Under the pieces are notes generated by a model, which saw only the letters and a program-made list of their open reading frames with translations, did no database searches and was not told where the DNA came from. Positions 36,954-46,055 of a stretch of 64,000 bases of DNA are shown here, piece by piece; the stretch's first letter is position 1; every line of letters begins with the position of its first letter. Source of the DNA: Pseudoxanthomonas winnipegensis. Lineage in GTDB: Bacteria > Pseudomonadota > Gammaproteobacteria > Xanthomonadales > Xanthomonadaceae. The stretch covers positions 673,150-737,149 of the forward strand of contig NZ_SHMH01000001.1 in the NCBI RefSeq assembly GCF_004283755.1, read 5' to 3'. The translations under genes and the position numbers were made by a program.

Positions 36954-38189
36954 ATGGAAATCCGCCCCATCCTGTCCACCCTGCGCCGCCATAAGACCGC
37001 CGCCGCGCTGATCGTGGTGGAGATCGCGCTGACCTGCGCGATCATCTGCAACGCGCTGTTCATCGTCGGCCAGCGCTGGGAGGCGCTGCGCGAGACCAGC
37101 GGGATCGACGAGCAGCAGCTGGTCACCGTCTCGCTCAGCGGCGTGGGCCCGCAGACCGATGTCGATGCATTGACCCAGCAGGACCTGGGCGCCCTGCGCG
37201 CGATCCCCGGCGTGGCCAGCGTGGCGCTGGTCAATCAGCTGCCGTTCCGCCGCGGCTCCAACAACTCCTCGCTGGCCACGCAGCCGGACCAGAAGATCCC
37301 CACCCTCAACGCGGCCTTCTACACCGGCGCCGAAGGCACGCTGAAGACCCTGGGCCTGCGCCTGGCGGCGGGGCGCGACTTCGCGGCGGACGAATACATG
37401 GACTGGTCCGAGCTGATGAAGCAGGTGGACGGCAACAAAGGCGTGCCGCTGCGCACGATGCCGCTGATCGTCTCGCGCGAGGCGGCCAACAAGCTGTTCC
37501 CGGGCGAAAGTGCGGTCGGACGCAAGGTCTACATGGCCAACGTGCCGATGCTGATCGTCGGCGTGGTCGAGCGGCTGCGCCGGCCCAACACGGTCAATGG
37601 CGACACCGGCTACTCGATGCTGATCCCGGTGCGCACCCCCTACGAGAACGGCGGCCTGTACGTGCTGCGGGTCCGCGACCCGGCCCAGCGTGCGCAGGTC
37701 CTGCGCCAGGCGGTAGCCGCGCTCGAGCGCGTGGCCAGCAACCGCCTGATCATGGACAGCAAGACCTACGACGAATGGCGCAGCGACTACATGAGCAAGG
37801 ACCGCGACATGATGGGTCTGCTGCTGGCGCTGTGCGCGCTGCTGTTGCTGGTCACCGCGCTGGGCATCATCGGCCTGGCCAGCTTCTGGGTTGCGCAGCG
37901 CACCCGCCAGATCGGCGTGCGCCGCGCGCTGGGTGCGACCCGCGGCCAGATCCTGCGCTACTTCCAGATCGAGAACTTCCTGCTGGTCACCCTGGGCATC
38001 GTCCTGGGCATGGGCCTGGCCTACGCGCTCAACCAGCTGCTGATGCGCCATTACGAGCTGCCGCGCCTGCCGCTGTGGTACCTGCCCGTCGGCGCGCTGC
38101 TGCTGTGGGCACTGGGCCAGCTGGCCGTGCTGTGGCCCGCCCGTCGCGCAGCGGCGGTGCCGCCGGCGATCGCCACCCGAAGCGCCTGA
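36954..38189 (+). CDS. FtsX/MacB-like permease B3 (pair 3)
   Basis: A 411-residue B-type permease (MEIRPILSTLRRHKTAAALI), with the usual one plus three membrane segments around a periplasmic domain of about 230 residues and the coupling region QRTRQIGVRRALGATRGQIL. The start at 36954 is the ATG after the repeat; in-frame codons further upstream lie inside the repeat. Groups with B2 and B5. A4 follows after 15 bp. Confidence 0.9.
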   Translation: MEIRPILSTLRRHKTAAALIVVEIALTCAIICNALFIVGQRWEALRETSGIDEQQLVTVSLSGVGPQTDVDALTQQDLGALRAIPGVASVALVNQLPFRRGSNNSSLATQPDQKIPTLNAAFYTGAEGTLKTLGLRLAAGRDFAADEYMDWSELMKQVDGNKGVPLRTMPLIVSREAANKLFPGESAVGRKVYMANVPMLIVGVVERLRRPNTVNGDTGYSMLIPVRTPYENGGLYVLRVRDPAQRAQVLRQAVAALERVASNRLIMDSKTYDEWRSDYMSKDRDMMGLLLALCALLLLVTALGIIGLASFWVAQRTRQIGVRRALGATRGQILRYFQIENFLLVTLGIVLGMGLAYALNQLLMRHYELPRLPLWYLPVGALLLWALGQLAVLWPARRAAAVPPAIATRSA

Positions 38190-38204
38190 GCCAGGAACGA
38201 CGCC

Positions 38205-39512
38205 ATGCTTGCCTACTACCTCCAACTGGCCCTGCGCAGCTTCAGGCGCAACAAGGTGCTGACCGCGCTGATGGTGCTGGCCATCGCGCTGGGCATCGGC
38301 GCGTCGATGACGATGCTCACGGTGCTGCACAACCTCTCCGGCGATCCGCTGCCCGCACGCAGCGGCGTGCTCTATCACCCGCAGGTCGACCCACGTCCGG
38401 CGCAGCTGCCCGGCGCCAACCCGGAGCCGCCGGACGATCTGGCCTGGCAGGATGCGGTCAACCTGTATGCGCTTCCGGGCGCGAGCCGGCGCGTGCTGAC
38501 CAGCGCCAACTGGCTGCCGACGCGGCTGGATGCGGCCGGCAGCCCGCTGACCATGCGCGACACGCGCGCGGCCACGGCCGACCTGTTCGCCATGTTCGAC
38601 ATGCCCTTCGTCTATGGCTCGGGCTGGTCGCAGGCCGACGACGACCGGCGCGCGCAGGTGGTGGTGATCACCCGTTCGCTCAACGATGCGCTGTTCGGCG
38701 GCGCCGACAGCGTCGGGCGCACGCTGGTGATCGCCACGCGCAACTTCCGCGTGGTCGGCGTGATCGAGGACTGGAACCCGCAGCCGCGCTTCTACGATCT
38801 CAACTCCAGCGCCTTCGGCAAGGCCGCGCAGCTGTACATGCCGTTCTTCACCTGGCTGGAGCTGCCCCAGGACTACGGCTACGGGCCGATGGCCTGCTGG
38901 GGCCAGGGCGGCAACGGGCTGCACGATCCCAAGACGCCGAACTGCACCTGGGCCCAGTTCTGGGTGCAGTTGGACGATGCGGCGCAGGCGGCGGCCTATC
39001 GCAGGACGCTGGAGAACTACAGCGCCCAGCAGCGTCAGCTGGGTCGGTTCGAACGCGCGCCCAACGTGCGCCTGCGTGGCCTAGTGGACTGGCTGGACTA
39101 CAAGCGCGTGGTGCCGCCGACGGTGCGCATGCAGACCTGGATCGCCTTCGGCGTGCTGCTAGTGTGCCTGGTCAACGCGGTGGGCCTGCTGGTCTCCAAG
39201 TTCATGCGCAAGGCCGGCGAGGTGGGCGTGCGCCGCGCGCTCGGCGCCAGCCGCAGGGCGGTGTTCGCCCAGTGCATGACCGAGTCGGCGCTGATCGGCG
39301 CCCTGGGTGGCGCGGCGGGCCTGCCCTTGGCCTGGCTCGGCCTGTGGCTGGTGCGGCAGCAACCCATGAGCTACGCCGCTTCGGTGCACCTGGACCCGCA
39401 GATGCTGGTCGTCGCCCTGCTCATCGCCGTCACCGCGGCGGTGCTGGCCGGCGTGTGGCCGGCCTGGCGTGCGTCGCGCATCGCCCCCGCCCTGCAGGTG
39501 AAGTCGCTATGA
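38205..39512 (+). CDS. FtsX/MacB-like permease A4 (pair 4)
   Basis: A 435-residue A-type permease. The first segment is as in A2-A5 (RSFRRNKVLTALMVLAIALG) but the following region (MTMLTVLHNLSGDPLPARSG) is nearer to A6, so it looks mosaic. Cys pair in MACWG and PNCTW. The coupling region FMRKAGEVGVRRALGASRRA differs a little from the others. Its stop overlaps the B4 ATG by 4 bases, so A4 and B4 are translationally coupled. Confidence 0.9.
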   Translation: MLAYYLQLALRSFRRNKVLTALMVLAIALGIGASMTMLTVLHNLSGDPLPARSGVLYHPQVDPRPAQLPGANPEPPDDLAWQDAVNLYALPGASRRVLTSANWLPTRLDAAGSPLTMRDTRAATADLFAMFDMPFVYGSGWSQADDDRRAQVVVITRSLNDALFGGADSVGRTLVIATRNFRVVGVIEDWNPQPRFYDLNSSAFGKAAQLYMPFFTWLELPQDYGYGPMACWGQGGNGLHDPKTPNCTWAQFWVQLDDAAQAAAYRRTLENYSAQQRQLGRFERAPNVRLRGLVDWLDYKRVVPPTVRMQTWIAFGVLLVCLVNAVGLLVSKFMRKAGEVGVRRALGASRRAVFAQCMTESALIGALGGAAGLPLAWLGLWLVRQQPMSYAASVHLDPQMLVVALLIAVTAAVLAGVWPAWRASRIAPALQVKSL

Positions 39513-40756
39513 GTCCCTTCGATACCGTCCGGCCCATCCTCAGCGCGCTGCGCAGCCATCGCGCCGCCGCCCTGCTGCTGGCGCTGGAAATCGCCCTGAC
39601 CCTGGCGGTCCTGTGCAACCTGGTGTTCATCGTCTCGGGCAATCTGCAGCGCGCCCGCACGCCCACCGGCGTCCCCGAGTCCGATATCGCCGTGATCCAG
39701 AGCATCGGGGTGATCGGCGCGGACAACCCCGGTACCGCCGGCAGCAATCTGGCCACGCTGCAGTCGGTGCCGGGCGTGATGTCGGCGGCTTACGGCGGAC
39801 CGCCGCTCTGGGGTGTGGATCGCATCAGCCTGTTTGACAGCGCCGATGCGCAGCAGCCACTGGCGCAGGCGTATGTGTTCGCCGGCAGCCAGGGGCTCAA
39901 CCGCACGCTGGGTGTGCGCATCGTCGAAGGCCGGGCTATCCAGGACGCCGAACTGCCTGGCGTGGCCGAACTGGCGGGCGATCCGGCCACCACGCCCTCG
40001 GCCAGCCGGCAGATGCCTGCCCTGCTGACCGCACCCTTGGCCGGGAAGCTGTTCCCGGGCCAGTCGGCGATCGGCCAGATCCTGCACGCCAATGTCTTCG
40101 GAACGCCGGTCAGCCTGCGCGTGGTCGGCGTGGTGGCACCGGTGCGCGCGGCGATCACCGGCCGCGCCGAGGACGCCGACGCGGTGCTGACCGAGTTCCG
40201 CGTGGCCGGCGAAGGCCTGGGCGGCGGCTACATGATCCGCAGCCGGCCCGGGCAGTTGGCCCAGGTCCTGCCGCTGGCGGCCCGCGCCATGCAGCAGGCC
40301 AACCCCGGTCATGTGCAGCAGCGCGTGGAACCCATGACCAGCCTGCGCGAGCAGCAGTTCCGCAACGATGCGGCCACCAACCGCATGCTGCTGACGATCA
40401 TGGGCATCCTGCTGACGGTCACCGCACTGGGCGTGGGCGGACTGGCCAGCTTCTGGGTGCAGCAGCGCACCAAGCAGATCGGCATCCGCCGCGCGCTGGG
40501 CGCCACCCGCGGCGACATCCTGCGCTACTTCCAGCTGGAGAACTTCCTGATCGTCGGCGGCGGCGTGGCGGTCGGCGCGCTGCTGGCCTTCGTCCTCAAC
40601 CAGTGGCTGATGCAGCACTACGAACTGGACCGCCTCGACGCGAAGACCGTCCTGGCCGGCGTGGTGGCGGTCTGGCTGCTGGGCCAGCTCGCCGTCCTCG
40701 GCCCGGCCCTGCGCGCCGCCTCCATTCCGCCCGTTGTCGCCACCCGCAGCGCCTGA
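39509..40756 (+). CDS. FtsX/MacB-like permease B4 (pair 4)
   Basis: A 415-residue B-type permease (VRPILSALRSHRAAALLLAL) with one plus three membrane segments and coupling region QRTKQIGIRRALGATRGDIL. It ends GPALRAASIPPVVATRSA like B1. The periplasmic domain has no cysteine pair and is rather diverged from the other B proteins (IGVIGADNPGTAGSNLATLQ). Starts by overlap with A4; A5 follows after 15 bp. Confidence 0.9.
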   Translation: MSPFDTVRPILSALRSHRAAALLLALEIALTLAVLCNLVFIVSGNLQRARTPTGVPESDIAVIQSIGVIGADNPGTAGSNLATLQSVPGVMSAAYGGPPLWGVDRISLFDSADAQQPLAQAYVFAGSQGLNRTLGVRIVEGRAIQDAELPGVAELAGDPATTPSASRQMPALLTAPLAGKLFPGQSAIGQILHANVFGTPVSLRVVGVVAPVRAAITGRAEDADAVLTEFRVAGEGLGGGYMIRSRPGQLAQVLPLAARAMQQANPGHVQQRVEPMTSLREQQFRNDAATNRMLLTIMGILLTVTALGVGGLASFWVQQRTKQIGIRRALGATRGDILRYFQLENFLIVGGGVAVGALLAFVLNQWLMQHYELDRLDAKTVLAGVVAVWLLGQLAVLGPALRAASIPPVVATRSA

Positions 40757-40771
40757 CCCTCCGGAGAGCCC

Positions 40772-42088
40772 ATGTTCGCCTATTACTTCAACCTCGCCCT
40801 GCGCAGCTTCCGACGCAACAAGATCCTGACCGCGCTGATGGTGCTGGCCGTGGCCCTGGGCATCGGCGCGTCGATGACCACGCTGACGGTGTTCCACGTG
40901 CTGTCCGGCAATCCGATTCCCGCCAAGAGCGACAAGCTGTTCTACGTGCAGATGGATCCGCAGTCGATGGCCGGCTACAGGCCCGGCGATGACCCGGCCG
41001 AGCAGATGACGCGTTTGGATGCCGAGACGCTGCTGCGCGACAAGCGCGCCGACCGTCGGGCGATGATGAGCGCGGGCCACGTGGCGATCGAACCGGACAC
41101 GCCCGGACTGACGCCGTTCGTGCTGGAGGCGCGCTTCACCTCGGCCGACTTCTTCCCGATGTTCGACGTGCCCGTCGTGCAGGGCCGGGCCTGGACCGGC
41201 GAGGACGATGCGGCGCGGGCGCGGGTGGCGGTGCTGTCCAGCGCGCTGGCGCAGAAGCTGTTCGGCAACGCCGACCCGACCGGACGCACGCTGCAGCTGG
41301 GCAAGACCGCCTTCCGCGTGGTCGGTGTGATCGGCGACTGGAATCCCAACCCGCGCTTCTACGACCTCACCAACGGCCGCTACAACAGCGAGGCGGAGGA
41401 AATCTACGTCCCGTTCTCCACCTCGCGCGATCTGCGCTGGGGCAGCACCGGCAACATGAACTGCTGGGATGATGGCGACAACAAGGATCCCGAAGGCAAT
41501 ACCGGCCTGAACCAGCCGTGCGTCTGGCTGCAGTACTGGGCGGAGCTGGACACGCCGCAGAAGGTCGCCGACTACCGCGCCTACCTCACCAACTACTCCG
41601 ACCGCCAGCACGCGGCCGGCCGCTTCCAGCGCCCCACCAATGTGCGCCTGAGCGATGTGATGACCTGGCTGGATTTCAACCAGGTCGTGCCCAGCGACGT
41701 GCGCCTGCAGGCCTGGCTGGCACTGGGCTTCCTGGGAGTGTGCCTGCTCAACACCGTCGGACTGCTGCTGGCCAAGTTCCTGCGCCGCGGCGGCGAGGTC
41801 GGCGTGCGCCGCGCGCTGGGCGCCACGCGCAAGGACATCTTCCTGCAGTGCCTGATCGAAGCCGGCACCGTCGGCCTGGCCGGCGGCGTGCTCGGCCTGG
41901 CGCTGGCGACGCTGGGCCTGTGGGCGGTGCGCCATCAGCCGACCGACTACGCCGACCTGGCCCGCCTGGACCTGCCGATGCTGCTGGCGACCTTCCTCCT
42001 GGCGATCGCCAGCAGCCTGATCGCCGGCATCCTGCCCGCCTGGCGCGCGATGCAGGTCACGCCGGCCATCCAGCTGAAAACGCAGTGA
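40772..42088 (+). CDS. FtsX/MacB-like permease A5 (pair 5)
   Basis: A 438-residue A-type permease of the A2/A3 kind (RSFRRNKILTALMVLAVALG; VFHVLSGNPIPAKSDKLF), with Cys pair in MNCWD and QPCVW, the spacer between them slightly longer than in A2 and A3. Coupling region FLRRGGEVGVRRALGATRKD. B5 follows after 116 bp with the same kind of hairpin repeat as between A3 and B3. Confidence 0.9.
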   Translation: MFAYYFNLALRSFRRNKILTALMVLAVALGIGASMTTLTVFHVLSGNPIPAKSDKLFYVQMDPQSMAGYRPGDDPAEQMTRLDAETLLRDKRADRRAMMSAGHVAIEPDTPGLTPFVLEARFTSADFFPMFDVPVVQGRAWTGEDDAARARVAVLSSALAQKLFGNADPTGRTLQLGKTAFRVVGVIGDWNPNPRFYDLTNGRYNSEAEEIYVPFSTSRDLRWGSTGNMNCWDDGDNKDPEGNTGLNQPCVWLQYWAELDTPQKVADYRAYLTNYSDRQHAAGRFQRPTNVRLSDVMTWLDFNQVVPSDVRLQAWLALGFLGVCLLNTVGLLLAKFLRRGGEVGVRRALGATRKDIFLQCLIEAGTVGLAGGVLGLALATLGLWAVRHQPTDYADLARLDLPMLLATFLLAIASSLIAGILPAWRAMQVTPAIQLKTQ

Positions 42089-42204
42089 GCGAGGAGTGAG
42101 CGCGGAGGGGAGATGCGAGCAAGGCAACGGCCACGCGCTCCAGAACATTCCCTCCATCGCGCACTTCTCACTTTTCTTCCCTCACTTCTCGCCACAGGCC
42201 TCCC
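42089..42204. repeat. Intergenic hairpin repeat between A5 and B5
   Basis: Shares with the 36834-36953 gap a left arm (GAGGAGTGAGCG, GCGAGCAAGGCAACGGCC) and a right arm rich in TCTCACTT/CCTCACTTCTC. The two copies occupy the equivalent place between A and B genes, which suggests that the repeat was present before the pair was duplicated, or that it inserted twice at the same place. Confidence 0.6.
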
Positions 42205-43434
42205 ATGGACATCCGCCCCATCCTCTCCACGCTGCTGCGCCACAAGACCGCCGCGGCCCTGATCGTGCTGGAGATCGCGCTGAGCTGCGCCATCGTGTGC
42301 AACGCGCTGTTCCTGATCGGCAATCGCCTGGCGCACATGCAGCGGCCCAGCGGCTTCGACGAGGCGCATCTGGTGTTCGTGAAGGCCAATGGGATCACCA
42401 AGGACGATGAGGGAGCCAAGGCCGTCACCCGGGCCGACCTGGACGGTCTGCGGGCCATTCCCGGCGTCGACTCGGCCACCGTGCTGAACCTGATCCCGTT
42501 CGGAGGCGCGGTGTGGATGAGCGGCATCAAGCTGCGCCCGGAACAGGAGGATTCGACCCTCAACGCGGCCAACTACATGGTGTCCGAAGACGGGCTCAAG
42601 ACCCTCGGCCTGCGCCTGCTGGAAGGTCGCGATTTCACCGCGTCGGAGTACGTGGACGACGGCACCGAAGGCGACGGCTGGATTCCTTCGGTGATCGTCA
42701 GCAAGGCGCTGGCCCGGCGCCTGTTCCCCGACCAGGGCGCGATCGGCCAGTCGATCTACGTCTTCGGAAAAAAGCCGCACCGGATCGTCGGCATCGTCGA
42801 GCACCTGCCCAAGCCGCGCGACAGCGGCTCGTCGGCGGCCGAGTACGACATGAGCATGCTGTTCCCCTCGCGCGTCACCTATAGCGATGGCGGCATCTAT
42901 GCCCTGCGCGTGCACGACCCGGCCCAGCGCATGGCGGTGCTGGAGCAGGCCAAGCGGGTCATCGCCTCGCACGGCCCCACCCGCATCATCAGCAAGGGTG
43001 GCACCGGCACGCTGGAAGACAAGCGTGCGCGCTACTACCGCAACGACCGCGCCATGGCCTGGCTGCTGGTGGCGGTGAGCGCGGCGCTGCTGGTGGTCAC
43101 CGCGCTGGGCATCGTCGGCCTGGCCAGCTTCTGGGTCGCCCAGCGCACCCGCCAGATCGGCGTGCGCCGCGCCCTGGGCGCGACCAAGGGACAGATCCTG
43201 CGCTACTTCCAGACCGAGAACTTCATCCTGGCCACCCTCGGCATCGTGCTCGGCATGGTGCTGGCCTACGCCATCAACCAGCTGCTGATGAGCAAGTACG
43301 AACTGCCGCGCCTGCCGCTGATCTACCTGCCGGTGGGCGCGGTGCTGCTGTGGCTGCTAGGGCAGATCGCCGTGCTCTGGCCCGCGCGCCGCGCCGCGGC
43401 CGTGCCGCCGGCCATCGCCACGCGCTCGGCGTGA
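42205..43434 (+). CDS. FtsX/MacB-like permease B5 (pair 5)
   Basis: A 409-residue B-type permease (MDIRPILSTLLRHKTAAALI) with one plus three membrane segments; coupling region QRTRQIGVRRALGATKGQIL; C-terminus WPARRAAAVPPAIATRSA. No cysteine pair in the periplasmic domain. Groups with B2 and B3. A6 follows after 34 bp rather than the 15 bp seen at the other B-to-A junctions. Confidence 0.9.
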   Translation: MDIRPILSTLLRHKTAAALIVLEIALSCAIVCNALFLIGNRLAHMQRPSGFDEAHLVFVKANGITKDDEGAKAVTRADLDGLRAIPGVDSATVLNLIPFGGAVWMSGIKLRPEQEDSTLNAANYMVSEDGLKTLGLRLLEGRDFTASEYVDDGTEGDGWIPSVIVSKALARRLFPDQGAIGQSIYVFGKKPHRIVGIVEHLPKPRDSGSSAAEYDMSMLFPSRVTYSDGGIYALRVHDPAQRMAVLEQAKRVIASHGPTRIISKGGTGTLEDKRARYYRNDRAMAWLLVAVSAALLVVTALGIVGLASFWVAQRTRQIGVRRALGATKGQILRYFQTENFILATLGIVLGMVLAYAINQLLMSKYELPRLPLIYLPVGAVLLWLLGQIAVLWPARRAAAVPPAIATRSA

Positions 43435-43468
43435 TGGCGACTCACCGCATATCACGAGGAATCCGAAC

Positions 43469-44782
43469 GTGATCGCCTACTACCTCCGCCTGGCCCTGCG
43501 CAGCCTGCGCCGCACGCCGGTGATGACCGCGCTGATGGTGTGCGCCATCGGCCTGGGCATCGGTGCGAGCATGACCATGCTGACGGTCCTGCACGTCATG
43601 ACGCAGGATCCGATTCCGGCCAAGAGCGGCGTGCTGTTCTATCCCACGCTGGATCCGCTGCCGGCGGACTATCCGAAGAGTACCTGGGGCAATCCGGCCG
43701 ACAATCTGACCTGGCCCGACGCGATGGCCCTGCTGCGCCAGGGCAAGCCTGCGCGCCAGGCCGTCATGGCCGGCGGCGGGCTACTGGTCTGGCCGCTGGA
43801 CGCGGCCGGTCGCCCTACGGAACGCAGCGGGCGCTACACCACCTGGCAGTTCTTCGACCTGTTCGGCGTGCCGCTGGAACACGGCGGCGGCTGGACCGCG
43901 GCGGACGATGCGCAGCAGGCCCGCGTGGTGGTGCTGGGACGCGACCTGGCGATGAAGCTATTCGGCAGCACCGACGTGGTGGGCCGCAGCGTGCGCCTGA
44001 AGGACACGGCCTTCCGCATCGTGGGCGTCGCGGCGCCCTGGTCGCCGCAGCCGCGCTTCTACGTGGACCTGGGCGGTGGCCGGTCCTTCGGCGAGGCCGA
44101 CGACTTCTTCCTGCCGCTGTCCACGGCGATGGAACTGAAGTTCGACATCTCGGGCAACCGCTCCAGTTGGGCCGACACCGAGATGCAGGACACGCTGCGC
44201 TCGCCCAGCATGACCTGGCTGCAGATGTGGGTGGAGCTGGAGACGCCGCAGCAGGTCGCCGACTACCGGCGCTTCCTGCACGACTACGCGGCCCAGGAGC
44301 ATGCCAGCGGACGCTTCCAGCGCGGTCCCGAGACCGCAAGGCTGTATCCGCTGATGGATTGGCTGGGCCACAAGAAGCTGGTGCCGTCCGAGGTGCAGCT
44401 GCAGCTGTGGCTGGCGATCGGCTTCCTGATCGTGTGCCTGGTCAACATCGTCGCGCTGCTGCTGGCCAAATTCCTGCGGCGCGGCGGCGAGGTCGGCGTG
44501 CGGCGCGCGCTCGGTGCACGTGCGTCCGACATCCTGCTGCAGCTGGGCTGCGAGGCGGCACTGATCGGCGTGGCCGGCGGTGTACTGGGAAGCGTTCTGG
44601 CTCAGCTCGGCCTGTGGAGCGTGCGCCAGCGCCCGGACGGGTATGCCCGGATCGCGCAGATGGATACCAGCATGCTGGTGGCCTCGGTCGCGCTGGCCAT
44701 CGTCGCCACGCTGCTGGCCGGGCTGATCCCGGCCTGGCGCGCCAGCCGCATCTCCCCCGCCCTGCAGATCAAGGCAGTCTGA
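43469..44782 (+). CDS. FtsX/MacB-like permease A6 (pair 6)
   Basis: A 437-residue A-type permease with a GTG start at 43469 (GAGGAATCC upstream). N-terminus RSLRRTPVMTALMVCAIGLG. It lacks the Cys pair of A1-A5: the equivalent places read NRSSWAD and SPSMTW. Coupling region FLRRGGEVGVRRALGARASD. B6 starts 2 bp after its stop. The missing cysteines make it the most diverged A protein and perhaps one with a different periplasmic fold or partner. Confidence 0.9.
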   Translation: MIAYYLRLALRSLRRTPVMTALMVCAIGLGIGASMTMLTVLHVMTQDPIPAKSGVLFYPTLDPLPADYPKSTWGNPADNLTWPDAMALLRQGKPARQAVMAGGGLLVWPLDAAGRPTERSGRYTTWQFFDLFGVPLEHGGGWTAADDAQQARVVVLGRDLAMKLFGSTDVVGRSVRLKDTAFRIVGVAAPWSPQPRFYVDLGGGRSFGEADDFFLPLSTAMELKFDISGNRSSWADTEMQDTLRSPSMTWLQMWVELETPQQVADYRRFLHDYAAQEHASGRFQRGPETARLYPLMDWLGHKKLVPSEVQLQLWLAIGFLIVCLVNIVALLLAKFLRRGGEVGVRRALGARASDILLQLGCEAALIGVAGGVLGSVLAQLGLWSVRQRPDGYARIAQMDTSMLVASVALAIVATLLAGLIPAWRASRISPALQIKAV

Positions 44783-44784
44783 CC

Positions 44785-46026
44785 ATGGCCCTGCCGCTTA
44801 AGCCCATTCTCTCGGCGCTGCGCCATCACCGCCTGACGGCCATGCTGCTGACGCTGCAGGTGGCCCTGACCTGCGCCATCGTCATCAACGCCGGTTTCCT
44901 GCTGGTCGAGCGCATCCAGCGCATCACCACGCCCTCGGGCCTGGTGGAGGATGAACTGTCGGTGGTGACCGCGCGCGGCGTGGACGAATCGACCAACGCC
45001 GCCGCGCAGCAACGCACCGACCTGGCGGCGCTGCGCGCCCTCGATGGCGTCAAGGCCGCCGCCGCGATCGACGACGGCAGCCTGCCGCTATCGAGCAACA
45101 TCGACATGTCGGGCGCCTGCGCTTCGCAGGCGGATCTGGATCGGGCCAAGGCCGCGCGCGGCACCGAGGGCATCGCCGGTTGCATCTCGATATCGATCTA
45201 CAGCGGATCGGACGGCATGCTGGAGACGCTGGGGCTGCGCCTGCTGGCCGGCCGCGACTTCACCGCCACCGAGCGCGGGGCCGACAAGATCACCGCCGTG
45301 ATCGTCTCGCGCACCCTCGCCCAGCGCCTGTGGCCCGGGGAAAGCCCGGTGGGCAAACAGCTCTATGGCTTCCAGGGCCCCGTCCCCGTCGTGGGCATGA
45401 TCGACGATATCCTGACCCCGGTGCTCGGCATCGGCTTGGACGACCACATGGTGATGTTGACCGCGCGGAGCCGCGCGGGGATCTCCAGCACCTACGTCCT
45501 GCGCAGCGCACCGCAGGATCGCCAGCGTGTCCTGCGCGCCGCCGCCGTCGCACTCGACAAGGCAGGCCCCGTCAGGCTGATCCCGGAGGACGGGCAGCGG
45601 ACGTACACCCAGATCCGCCACGACTATTTTCAACGCGACACCACTATGCTCGGCCTGCTGCTCGCCTCCTCGCTGGCGCTGCTGTTCGTCACCGCGCTGG
45701 GCATCGGCGGCCTGGCCAACTTCTGGGTCGGCCAACGCACCCGCCAGATCGGCATCCGCCGGGCCGTGGGCGCCACGCGGCGCGACATCCTGCGCCACTT
45801 CCAGGCCGAGAACTTCCTGATCGTCGGCGCCGGCGTTGTGCTGGGCATGCTGCTGGCCTATGGCCTGAACCAGCTGCTGATGCGCCAGTACGAGCTGGAC
45901 CGCCTGCCGCTGTTCTACCTGCCCCTCGGCGCAGCGCTGCTCTGGGCGCTGGGCCAGCTCGCCGTGCTGGGGCCGGCCCTGCGCGCTACGCGTGTGCCGC
46001 CGGCCATCGCGACGCGGGGCGGGTGA
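44785..46026 (+). CDS. FtsX/MacB-like permease B6 (pair 6)
   Basis: A 413-residue B-type permease (LKPILSALRHHRLTAMLLTL) with one plus three membrane segments; coupling region QRTRQIGIRRAVGATRRDIL; C-terminus GPALRATRVPPAIATRGG. Two periplasmic cysteines (SGACASQ and IAGCISI) are its own feature among the class 2 B proteins apart from B1. It is the last permease; the PDZ gene follows after 29 bp. Confidence 0.9.
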   Translation: MALPLKPILSALRHHRLTAMLLTLQVALTCAIVINAGFLLVERIQRITTPSGLVEDELSVVTARGVDESTNAAAQQRTDLAALRALDGVKAAAAIDDGSLPLSSNIDMSGACASQADLDRAKAARGTEGIAGCISISIYSGSDGMLETLGLRLLAGRDFTATERGADKITAVIVSRTLAQRLWPGESPVGKQLYGFQGPVPVVGMIDDILTPVLGIGLDDHMVMLTARSRAGISSTYVLRSAPQDRQRVLRAAAVALDKAGPVRLIPEDGQRTYTQIRHDYFQRDTTMLGLLLASSLALLFVTALGIGGLANFWVGQRTRQIGIRRAVGATRRDILRHFQAENFLIVGAGVVLGMLLAYGLNQLLMRQYELDRLPLFYLPLGAALLWALGQLAVLGPALRATRVPPAIATRGG

Positions 46027-46055
46027 GCCATGTCCATCTCGAGGAGACCTTGACC

